A stretch of DNA of 12,134 nucleotides. Origin: Pseudorhodobacter antarcticus. Its GTDB lineage: Bacteria > Pseudomonadota > Alphaproteobacteria > Rhodobacterales > Rhodobacteraceae. The notes under the pieces are model-generated. The model was not told where the DNA came from. It did no database searches and saw only the letters and a program-made list of their open reading frames with translations. The translations under genes and the position numbers were made by a program. The stretch is taken from contig CAMAWZ010000041.1 in NCBI GenBank assembly GCA_945861995.1, forward strand, positions 1 to 12,134, written 5' to 3'. Below, in pieces: positions 1-5,607 of this stretch; the first letter of the stretch is position 1; the number at the start of each line of letters is the position of its first letter.

Positions 1-2
1 TA

Positions 3-62
3 GAAATGGCGATCCGTCTGACGGGGCTGTATAATCTGGCGGCTACAGACTTTATTCTGTAG
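3..62 (+). other. Window edge; possible tail of a plus-strand gene
   Basis: A short open stretch runs in from the left edge and stops with TAG at 60–62. Its 19 residues end in LAATDFIL. It would converge on luxI. Another plus frame and two minus frames are also open or nearly open here, so the coding assignment is weak. No family is recognisable from so few residues, and this may be plain intergenic DNA. Confidence 0.2.
43..62. repeat. Small inverted repeat beside the luxI terminator
   Basis: CTACAGA at 43–49 and TCTGTAG at 56–62 form a perfect 7-bp stem with a 6-nt loop. It lies 4 nt beyond the T tract of the luxI terminator. It has no T tract of its own on either strand. It could be a secondary 3' stem for a gene entering from the left, or chance. 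Confidence 0.35.
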
Positions 63-66
63 GGGC

Positions 67-97
67 AAAACCCTGCGCAAGACAGCCTTGCGCAGGG
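67..97 (-). terminator. Rho-independent terminator downstream of luxI
   Basis: A perfect 11-bp stem (CCCTGCGCAAG at 71–81 with its complement at 87–97) encloses a 5-nt loop. On the minus strand it is followed by four T residues (complement of 67–70). It begins 7 nt past the luxI stop codon, so it closes the xre–luxR–luxI transcript. The plus-strand side lacks a T run, so it is probably unidirectional. Confidence 0.88.
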
Positions 98-103
98 GGG
101 CGC

Positions 104-913
104 CTATTGCGCGGGGTGCAGACCCTGCTGAACCAAAGGGTCAACCAAACGCTGGGCGGCGCGGCGCTCGTCTTCGGTTTTGGCGGCATCTAATTGCGCG
201 CGGCAGTAAGACACGATGTCAGCCTGTGCGATATCCAATGCAGGCTGCGCTGGGGCGGGTTTTGGCCGCGTGTCCAGCAGCGCCCGCGCCGCGTCATCGC
301 CGATAAACACCTCATCCAGAATACCCGAAAATGCGCGCAGGCGGGCAATCCGCTCGTCTGTGCAGTCAATCAGGGCTGCCATGGCAGAAACCTTGCCCAT
401 ATCCGCCACTTTGCCCACATAATCATAGGGCGCATTGGCCGAGCGTTTCATCACCCTGTTCATGATGGGGTCAATCACCGTGATGATGTCAACAATTCCC
501 GAATTACGGGCATATTCCAACATGCCAATCATAATCTCGGACGTGGCCCGCGCCACGCCGCCCACCTGCACCCCTGCAGATAGCCTTTCGGTATCTACAC
601 AAAAGCGGGTGGATTCCCACAAGGTTGCGCTGCGCAGCGGCGGTTGGCCGTTCAGAATCACATCAAACACATCCGACAGCATATGCGGCCCCGTGGTTTG
701 CAAAAACCGCGCACAAGACACTAGGTGCCCATCCGCGTCCAGCCCGATCACATAGGCTGGATTTAGATCATCAAACTGGTCGTATTCGCGGCCATTGTTG
801 ACCTGAACCTCCCACCCCAAACGCCCGCCAAACACTCGGGCACGCAACTGGAACATCTCGTCCAAGACATCGGCAAAGCGATCTTGGTTGAGGGCATCGA
901 TCACAAGTATCAT
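104..913 (-). CDS. luxI: LuxI-family acyl-homoserine-lactone synthase
   Basis: It makes an AHL quorum-sensing signal from S-adenosylmethionine and an acyl carrier in the cytoplasm. The invariant family residues are all present: R24, F28, W34, E43, D45, D48, R69, E100 and R103, the last two within the WESTRF block. T145 in an ITV context may be the Thr that in this family tends to accompany 3-oxo-acyl substrates, but that alignment is from memory. The ATG is preceded by GGAGG (complement of 920–924) with a 6-nt gap, giving a well-supported start. At 269 aa it is longer than the usual 190–230. The extra part is C-terminal, roughly residues 210–269, with a Pro/Ala-rich linker and then a charged, helix-like tail. 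It is the last gene of an xre–luxR–luxI cassette and is followed by a strong terminator. The generic symbol denotes the family, not a specific named system. Confidence 0.96.
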   Translation of the reverse strand: MILVIDALNQDRFADVLDEMFQLRARVFGGRLGWEVQVNNGREYDQFDDLNPAYVIGLDADGHLVSCARFLQTTGPHMLSDVFDVILNGQPPLRSATLWESTRFCVDTERLSAGVQVGGVARATSEIMIGMLEYARNSGIVDIITVIDPIMNRVMKRSANAPYDYVGKVADMGKVSAMAALIDCTDERIARLRAFSGILDEVFIGDDAARALLDTRPKPAPAQPALDIAQADIVSYCRAQLDAAKTEDERRAAQRLVDPLVQQGLHPAQ

Positions 914-972
914 CGTGTTCCTCCATTGCTATAGTCAATGCAACAAGGTTAACAATGCTAAGATTAAATAGA

Positions 973-992
973 TATGCGGGGAATCCCGTATA
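973..992 (-). promoter_or_regulatory. Candidate lux box upstream of luxI
   Basis: The 20-mer TATGCGGGGAATCCCGTATA is an imperfect palindrome: 14 of 20 positions match its reverse complement, with CGGG/CCCG cores. Its centre is about 69 bp upstream of the luxI ATG, in the luxR–luxI gap. LuxR-type receptors bind inverted repeats of about 18–20 bp, so autoinduction of luxI is a natural reading. A weak −35/−10 pair (TTGTTA, 16 nt, TATAGC) lies between it and luxI. The 4-nt loop and lack of a T tract argue against a terminator for luxR. No experimental consensus is known to me for this receptor. Confidence 0.5.
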
Positions 993-1024
993 GGTTGTTT
1001 TGCACCCAAGGCCCTATCACAGCG

Positions 1025-1726
1025 TTAAAGTGGATAGATCATGCCCATTGCAATCGCCCGCGCCACGGCCTGCGGCGTGGTCAGCGCGTACAGTTTATCG
1101 CGGCCAGATCGCAGATGCACCTCAACGGTGCGGTGCGAAATGCCCAAAATATCGCCCACATCTTGCTGCGATTTGCCCGCTGCAATCCACTGCAAAATCT
1201 CAATCTCGCGGTTGGACAGTTGCGGCGCGCGCAAAGTGCGGGTCAGCGTATGGCTTCGCATCGCCCCGTCATGCAGATGAACTGCAATCGACTGCAATTC
1301 GGACAAAAGGGTTGAGATCACCTTATCCCATTCTGCGGTTTTGCAATTGCGCGTCACACTGAGCATACCGACATCGCCATAAGGGCCGCGCACGGGAATG
1401 GTCAGTCCCTGCGGGGCAATGCCAAAATCGGCGGCGGTTTTGAAGACCCTGTCGAAATTCTGGGTCTTTTCCAGCCGCGCCCAATGAACAGGGGCAATAC
1501 TGCGGGCCGCAATGGCCAAAGTGGGGTCGTAAAGATGCAGCTGTTCGTTCAAATACAGCCGCTTCCACTGTTCAGGATAGGTTACATACGCATGGATGGT
1601 GCCCGCAATTGGGTTGCTTCCCGCATAGGCAGCATGATCAAAGCCAAACTTTTGACGAATACGGTCAAGGAACCCGTCAAAATCTGCGGGTTTTGCCCCC
1701 GCAGCGCCAAGATCAATCAGGTCCAT
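1025..1726 (-). CDS. luxR: LuxR-family AHL-responsive transcription regulator
   Basis: It is a two-domain quorum-sensing receptor and DNA-binding regulator of 233 aa, a normal length. The N-terminal autoinducer-binding domain (about 15–160) keeps the six hallmark residues W54, Y58, D67, P68, W82 and G107, so AHL binding is likely retained. The C-terminal GerE-type helix-turn-helix (about 168–230) has LSNRE at 170–174, the conserved E174, L178 and G184, and the RTVEVH recognition-helix segment. The ATG overlaps the end of xre by 14 nt and is preceded by a purine-rich GAGGGGGCAGG, suggesting translational coupling. luxI follows 111 nt downstream on the same strand, so this is very probably its cognate receptor. 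The generic symbol denotes the family. Confidence 0.95.
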   Translation of the reverse strand: MDLIDLGAAGAKPADFDGFLDRIRQKFGFDHAAYAGSNPIAGTIHAYVTYPEQWKRLYLNEQLHLYDPTLAIAARSIAPVHWARLEKTQNFDRVFKTAADFGIAPQGLTIPVRGPYGDVGMLSVTRNCKTAEWDKVISTLLSELQSIAVHLHDGAMRSHTLTRTLRAPQLSNREIEILQWIAAGKSQQDVGDILGISHRTVEVHLRSGRDKLYALTTPQAVARAIAMGMIYPL

Positions 1727-2219
1727 CCTGCCCCCTCTTTTCCAAGGCAGAACCGTGGCTTGTCACCAAAACGCGCGGCCCCTTACTGGTGGGTGCAGCG
1801 GTCATTTTTGGGGTCACAGCAAACTGCGCCGTTTTACCCCCCTCTTTCGAGATCGAGACAACCAGTTGCAGCACGGCCTGCTTTTGCGTTTCATTCAGCC
1901 GCTGGAAATGCGTCATCAGCGCCGCCAAATACTTGCCATTTTGCACGGCATCAGACCCTGGCCGCGCCTTAACTGGGCTAAGCGCCGCAGTTGCGCTTGG
2001 CCCATCAGGATTTCGCAGAAAAAATGCCGATACATCTACGCCCAAATGATTGGCAATCATCATCAACCGCGCCGCCGAAACGCGGCTTTTTCCCGCCTCA
2101 TGGCTGCGCAACTGCGCCAGTGACACGCCCACTGCATTGGCAAGATCGGCCTGAGAAATGCCCTGCAACCAGCGGTAATGCCGAATACATTTTCCAATGG
2201 TTGAATCAATTTTGTCCAT
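1713..2219 (-). CDS. XRE-family helix-turn-helix regulator upstream of luxR
   Basis: It is a 168-aa protein with a Cro/C1-type HTH over about residues 8–67. The pattern SQADLANAVGVS…LRSHEAGKSRVSAARL is the variety common in alphaproteobacteria, with sequence-reading contacts expected near residues 33–44. After a Pro/Ala-rich linker comes a helical segment (about 95–125, NGKYLAALMTHFQRLNETQK). The remaining tail is Lys/Thr/Ser-rich and looks disordered. I chose the ATG at 2217–2219 because GGAG lies 6 nt upstream. A longer reading from a TTG at 2285 would run over the predicted promoter. It overlaps luxR by 14 nt, so the two are almost certainly co-transcribed. Control of the adjacent quorum-sensing genes is an inference; the target is not known. 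Confidence 0.88.
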   Translation of the reverse strand: MDKIDSTIGKCIRHYRWLQGISQADLANAVGVSLAQLRSHEAGKSRVSAARLMMIANHLGVDVSAFFLRNPDGPSATAALSPVKARPGSDAVQNGKYLAALMTHFQRLNETQKQAVLQLVVSISKEGGKTAQFAVTPKMTAAPTSKGPRVLVTSHGSALEKRGQDGPD

Positions 2220-2231
2220 TCCGCGCTCCGC

Positions 2232-2260
2232 ACTTGGGAAAACGGCACACTTCGCCAAGT
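2232..2260. promoter_or_regulatory. Candidate operator in the xre leader
   Basis: Two ACTTGG/CCAAGT arms (2232–2237 and 2255–2260) form an inverted repeat with a 17-nt spacer. Within it, ACTTCGCCAAGT at 2249–2260 is a tighter ACTT–4 nt–AAGT dyad. The site sits at the predicted xre transcription start and before the ribosome-binding site, where an autorepressor could act. XRE proteins commonly bind such short dyads. The arms are short enough to be chance. Confidence 0.3.
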
Positions 2261-2266
2261 CCGCGC

Positions 2267-2296
2267 TATAAAAACATTCATTCAATTGGGCTGCAA
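2267..2296 (-). promoter_or_regulatory. Predicted sigma70-like promoter for xre–luxR
   Basis: On the minus strand TTGCAG (complement of 2291–2296) is separated by 18 nt from TTTATA (complement of 2267–2272). Transcription would start near 2260, giving a leader of about 40 nt before the xre ATG. The surrounding 122-nt gap is AT-rich relative to its neighbours, as expected of a promoter region. No intrinsic terminator for the upstream acetyltransferase gene is visible in the gap, so read-through is possible. Confidence 0.4.
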
Positions 2297-2341
2297 GTAA
2301 AAGGAACGGTTAATCCATACTCGCGCAGCGATTATCTTACC

Positions 2342-2866
2342 TTAAGGTTGTATTTCACCTTGGGTTGTGCCGCTGGCCTTCACCACGCGGCCCGCAATCC
2401 CATCCCAAGCGCCTGATTTTAGGGCAAGACCCAAGATGCGGTCAGGGTTGGTGGGCGGGGGCATATCAACGCTCGATAGTTTGGCAAATCCAAAGCGGCC
2501 ATAATAGGGCGCATCGCCGACCAGCAGCACCCGCTCCCATCCCAGCCGCCGCGCTTCGGCAAGGCTCTCAAAAATCAGCAACCCGCCAAGGCCCTCGCCC
2601 TGCCGCGTGGGGTGCACCGCAATCGGGCCCAGCAAAAGCACATCTTCAGCCCCGTTCTTTGCCAAAATCTCGGCAGGCCAATAGCGGATGGCAGCGGCCA
2701 AAGTGCCATCTGTATCGCGCAGAATAAGACAGAGCCCCGCCACTGTGGGCACACCATCGCGCAATCGATAAGATGACAACGCCGTGCGCGACGGGGCAAA
2801 GCACAGATCATACAGCGCCTCGACTTCCCACCAGTCGGCTTCGGTTTCCTCGGAAAGTTTATACAA
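2342..2866 (-). CDS. GNAT-family N-acetyltransferase (YhbS-like)
   Basis: It is a 174-aa single-domain acyl-CoA-dependent acetyltransferase; the acceptor substrate cannot be told from the sequence. Motif A is clear: LGPIAVHP at 79–86 leads into the acetyl-CoA pyrophosphate loop RQGEGLG at 88–94. Motif B has GDAPYYGRFGF at 117–127, typical of the YhbS group. The start is TTG: an in-frame TAG lies 15 nt upstream, and the reading frame looks like protein from the first codons (YKLSEETEADWWEVEALY). No strong Shine–Dalgarno is visible. It is divergent from the flavin-reductase-like gene, with a 100-nt gap, and lies 122 nt upstream of xre on the same strand. A functional link to the quorum-sensing genes is not evident. 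Confidence 0.88.
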   Translation of the reverse strand: MYKLSEETEADWWEVEALYDLCFAPSRTALSSYRLRDGVPTVAGLCLILRDTDGTLAAAIRYWPAEILAKNGAEDVLLLGPIAVHPTRQGEGLGGLLIFESLAEARRLGWERVLLVGDAPYYGRFGFAKLSSVDMPPPTNPDRILGLALKSGAWDGIAGRVVKASGTTQGEIQP

Positions 2867-2966
2867 GGGCGGCCCTGCCTAACAACGATGGAATCACTTG
2901 CAATTGCGCCTAGCATGGCCCCCAATCTGGATCAAACCCCTATGGTGCCACACCCGAAAGATAGCC
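2867..2966. other. Divergent intergenic region
   Basis: This 100-nt gap separates two divergent genes and should contain promoters for both. I can only see weak −35-like hexamers (for example TTGCAA at 2898–2903 on the plus strand). There is no convincing −10 partner, and no palindrome or riboswitch-like structure stands out. Confidence 0.4.
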
Positions 2967-3602
2967 ATGTTTTACCAGCCCAAAGATGGCCACGGCCTGC
3001 CGCATAACCCCTTTAACGCCATCGTGGCCCCGCGCCCAATTGGCTGGATTTCAACCCGCGCCAGCACTGGCGATAACTTGGCCCCCTATTCGTTTTTCAA
3101 CGCCGTGGCCTATGACCCACCGCAAGTGATTTTTGCGGGCGATCTGAAGGACAGCATCAAGAATGTTCAAGAAACGGGGGTGTTTGCGGTGAATCTTGTC
3201 GCCCGCGCCCAACTAGAGGTGATGAACGAAACCGCGCCGCATTTCGCGCGCGGGGTGGATGAGTTCGCCCGCGCGGGCGTTGGCAAAGCGGAATGTGAAA
3301 TGATCGATTGCCCCCGCGTAGAGGGCAGCCCCGCCACATTGGAATGCCGCATGAGCCAAGTCATCACGCTAGAGGGCGGGGATGATTTTCTGGTCATCGG
3401 CACTGTCGTGGGCGTGCATATCGCGCCAAGCGCCCTTGACGCGCACGGGCGGTTTTCGCCCGCCTTGTTTGGCCAAATGGCCCGTCTGGGCTATATGGAC
3501 TACGCCGAGGTGCGCGAGGCAATCACCCTGCCCCGTCCAAACGATCCGCCAAGCGATCCGCCAAGCGATCCACCATACGATCCGCCACAAGTCCCAGCTT
3601 AG
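2967..3602 (+). CDS. Flavin reductase-like / DIM6-NTAB family flavoprotein
   Basis: It is a 211-aa protein of the FMN-binding split-barrel flavin-reductase-like family (COG1853). Family features are RPIGWIST at 23–30, the APYSFFNAVAYDPP block at 39–52 and the KDSIKN segment at 61–66, where flavin phosphate is normally bound. Members reduce flavins with NAD(P)H or act as small flavoproteins; the substrate here is unknown. I chose the ATG at 2967 because homologous-looking sequence begins there. A longer frame from TTG at 2898 adds an unlikely Trp-rich lead. A weak purine-rich GAAAG lies upstream. The C-terminus (about 192–211) is unusual: four DPPx units from a 12-bp DNA repeat. It is the only convincing complete plus-strand gene in the window. 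Its TAG stop interlocks with the lolD TAA. Confidence 0.9.
   Translation: MFYQPKDGHGLPHNPFNAIVAPRPIGWISTRASTGDNLAPYSFFNAVAYDPPQVIFAGDLKDSIKNVQETGVFAVNLVARAQLEVMNETAPHFARGVDEFARAGVGKAECEMIDCPRVEGSPATLECRMSQVITLEGGDDFLVIGTVVGVHIAPSALDAHGRFSPALFGQMARLGYMDYAEVREAITLPRPNDPPSDPPSDPPYDPPQVPA
3543..3590 (+). repeat. 12-bp tandem repeat encoding DPPx units
   Basis: There are four consecutive 12-bp units based on GATCCGCCAAGC. The first two are identical and the third and fourth have diverged. They encode DPPS, DPPS, DPPY and DPPQ at the C-terminus of the flavin-reductase-like protein. The unit length is a multiple of three, so copy-number change keeps frame. The last unit is 9 nt from the stop codon. 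Confidence 0.93.
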
Positions 3603-4276
3603 GCCAACCGCCCCGCGTTCAGATGCAAAATGCGATCCATCTTGGCCGCCAAGCCAAGGTTATGGGTGGCGATCAGGGCCGACAAGCCAGTGGCGCGCAC
3701 CAAATCCATCAGGGCGGCAAAAACTTGATCAGATGTGGCGGGGTCTAGGTTGCCCGTAGGCTCGTCCGCCAGCAAAAGGCGCGGGCCATTGGCCAGCGCG
3801 CGGCAAAAGGCAACGCGCTGCTGCTCGCCCCCCGACAGCGCTGCAGGGCGGTGGTCCGCGCGCGCGGCCACGCCGACGCGGGCCAGCAAATCCATCGCGC
3901 GGGCTTTTGCCGCCGCTGCCGAAACCCCCGCCGCAAGCTGCGGGATCACAATGTTTTCCAGCGCCGAAAATTCGGGCAACAGATGGTGGAATTGATAAAT
4001 GAATCCCAAATCCTGCCGCCGCGCCAACGTGCGGGCGCCATCGGGCAGCCCGCCCATATCCCGCCCCGCCAGCACAACCTGCCCCGCATCAGGCGTATCC
4101 AGCAGCCCCGCGATATGCAGCAAGGTTGATTTGCCCGCCCCCGATGGGGCCACAAGCGCCATCACCTCGCCCCGCGCAAGGCTAAGATCGACGCCTTGCA
4201 ACACGGCAACTTCCGAAGGCGTTCCGCGCTTATAGGCTTTGGTTACGCCGCGCAGTTCTAAAATGGCATCACTCAT
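3599..4276 (-). CDS. lolD: LolD, ATPase of the lipoprotein-releasing ABC transporter
   Basis: It is the cytoplasmic ATPase that powers extraction of outer-membrane lipoproteins from the inner membrane for handover to LolA. It has 225 aa, the normal size. ABC motifs in order: Walker A APSGAGKST at 43–51, Q-loop Q95 followed by FHHLLPEF, signature LSGGEQQ at 147–153, Walker B LLLADEP at 167–173, D-loop NLD and switch H205. The first Walker A glycine is Ala43, which I believe is common in alphaproteobacterial LolD and should not abolish binding. The ATG overlaps the lolC stop by 8 nt, giving tight coupling. The FHHLLPEF and LLHIAGLLD stretches favour LolD over MacB- or FtsE-type ATPases. Confidence 0.95.
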   Translation of the reverse strand: MSDAILELRGVTKAYKRGTPSEVAVLQGVDLSLARGEVMALVAPSGAGKSTLLHIAGLLDTPDAGQVVLAGRDMGGLPDGARTLARRQDLGFIYQFHHLLPEFSALENIVIPQLAAGVSAAAAKARAMDLLARVGVAARADHRPAALSGGEQQRVAFCRALANGPRLLLADEPTGNLDPATSDQVFAALMDLVRATGLSALIATHNLGLAAKMDRILHLNAGRLA

Positions 4277-5564
4277 AGCGCAGCGCCTCGACAGGGTTCA
4301 TCCGCGCAGCCCGCCGCGCAGGAAAAATGGTGACGACAAACGACAGACCCAACGACAGCGCCATAGCCGAGACGACATCCCCCACCTGCAATTTCGCAGG
4401 CAGCGCGTAAATTCCGCGAATGGACGGGTCCCACACATCGCCGCCCGAAATCAGGTTCACAAATGCCATGATCTGATCAATATAGGCAGCAAATAGGCAG
4501 CCCAGCACCACCCCCGCAACCGTGCCAATCACCCCCGTAAACGCCCCGCACAGGAAAAAGATGCGCAGCACCGACCCTTCGGTCAGCCCCATCGTGCGCA
4601 AAATGCCAATGTCGCGGCCCTTGTTTTTGACCAGCATAATCAGCCCCGACACAATGTTCAGCGTGGCAATCAGCACCAAAATAGTCATGATCACGAACAT
4701 CACGTTATCTTCAATCGTCAGCGCCCGCAGATAACTGCCCGCACTATCGCGCCATGTCCACAAGAGCGCCCCCTGCCCGCCTGCGGCCAGCAGTGCGGTG
4801 GCAAAATCGTCCACCGCTTCGGGGTTATCGACCATCACCTCGATTTCATCTGCGAACCCTTCGCGGTTGAAATAGCTTTGCGCCTGATCCAGCGGCATAT
4901 AAATGCGAGAATTATCAATCGCAAAACCGCCCGTGGTAAAGATATAGACCACCTCATAGGCGTTGACGCGCGGCGAAGTGCCCATCGCGGTTTTCACCCC
5001 CGTGGGCGCGATCAGCCGCAAGCGGTCGCCCACCACGACGCCCATTTGCCGCGCAATGCCCGACCCCACCGCGATACCTATGTCAAATCGGGATAAATCA
5101 CCCTCGGCTTCGGGCCCATGTGCCACGCGCGGCAGGGTGGCAATATCGGCCGCGCTGATGCCGTACACTTCCGCCCCCGTGGCCGCCTGTCCCGCGGTCA
5201 CCATCACTTGCCCCTTTACCAAAGGGGCGGCGCGGGTCACGCCTTGGGTGGCTTTGATCTGATCAGCAACTGCGGTGTAATTCTCAAAGCCCTTTACCAC
5301 GCGGCCCAGATCATCGGCGCGGCCCACGGTGTACACCGACACATGGGCATTCGCGCCCAAAATCGTATCGACCAATTCGGCGCGAAAGCCTGCGCGCACC
5401 GCCATAGTTGCAATCAGCGCAAACACCGCCAGCGTGATGCCAATCAGCGAAATCCACGTCATCACCGATACGCCGCCCTCGGCGCGCTTGGCGCGCAAAT
5501 AGCGCCATGCGATCATCCACTCCACGGCGGAAAACGGGCGCGTTGGGCTGAAAGGTTGGGTCAC
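4269..5564 (-). CDS. lolC: LolC/LolE-family lipoprotein-releasing permease
   Basis: It is the inner-membrane permease of the Lol export system, paired with LolD. I chose a GTG start at 5562–5564 because AAGGAG (complement of 5571–5576) sits exactly 6 nt upstream. This gives 431 aa; an in-frame GTG at 5603 adds 13 residues but lacks such a site. The layout is the MacB/LolCE type: a cytoplasmic N-terminal amphipathic stretch (EWMIAWRYLRAK, 15–26), TM1 at about 35–56, a large periplasmic domain at about 57–285, then TM2 at 287–312, TM3 at 333–362 and TM4 at 396–416. It ends in the family's PARRAARMNPVEALRYE tail. Only one permease gene accompanies lolD here, so it may act as a homodimer (LolF-like) or pair with a partner elsewhere. 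The symbol follows family convention. Confidence 0.93.
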   Translation of the reverse strand: MTQPFSPTRPFSAVEWMIAWRYLRAKRAEGGVSVMTWISLIGITLAVFALIATMAVRAGFRAELVDTILGANAHVSVYTVGRADDLGRVVKGFENYTAVADQIKATQGVTRAAPLVKGQVMVTAGQAATGAEVYGISAADIATLPRVAHGPEAEGDLSRFDIGIAVGSGIARQMGVVVGDRLRLIAPTGVKTAMGTSPRVNAYEVVYIFTTGGFAIDNSRIYMPLDQAQSYFNREGFADEIEVMVDNPEAVDDFATALLAAGGQGALLWTWRDSAGSYLRALTIEDNVMFVIMTILVLIATLNIVSGLIMLVKNKGRDIGILRTMGLTEGSVLRIFFLCGAFTGVIGTVAGVVLGCLFAAYIDQIMAFVNLISGGDVWDPSIRGIYALPAKLQVGDVVSAMALSLGLSFVVTIFPARRAARMNPVEALRYE

Positions 5565-5570
5565 ATCAGG

Positions 5571-5576
5571 CTCCTT
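5571..5576 (-). promoter_or_regulatory. Shine–Dalgarno site deciding the lolC start
   Basis: AAGGAG on the minus strand lies 6 nt before the GTG at 5562–5564. It is the best ribosome-binding site in the right-hand operon and places the start 39 nt downstream of the longest open frame. Confidence 0.75.
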
Positions 5577-5607
5577 TTCGCTTGTGTTACAGGCGCGCCG
5601 CACTAGG

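Noticed and set aside
914..972. TTAA-type motifs between luxR and luxI as a CtrA site
   Set aside because: The two TTAA half-sites are 11 nt apart instead of the 7 nt expected of a CtrA box; only half-site similarity remains.
2339..2361. Palindrome ACCTTAAGGT overlapping the acetyltransferase stop, with a further ACCTT arm
   Set aside because: Stem is short and AT-rich with no T tract; it could be chance and does not make a credible terminator.
3725..3735. Ala in place of the first Walker A glycine of LolD as a sign of an inactive ATPase
   Set aside because: The essential GxGKST part, Walker B, signature, Q-loop and H-loop are all intact, and the same substitution is, as far as I recall, common in alphaproteobacterial LolD. 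(The residue itself lies near 4148–4150.)
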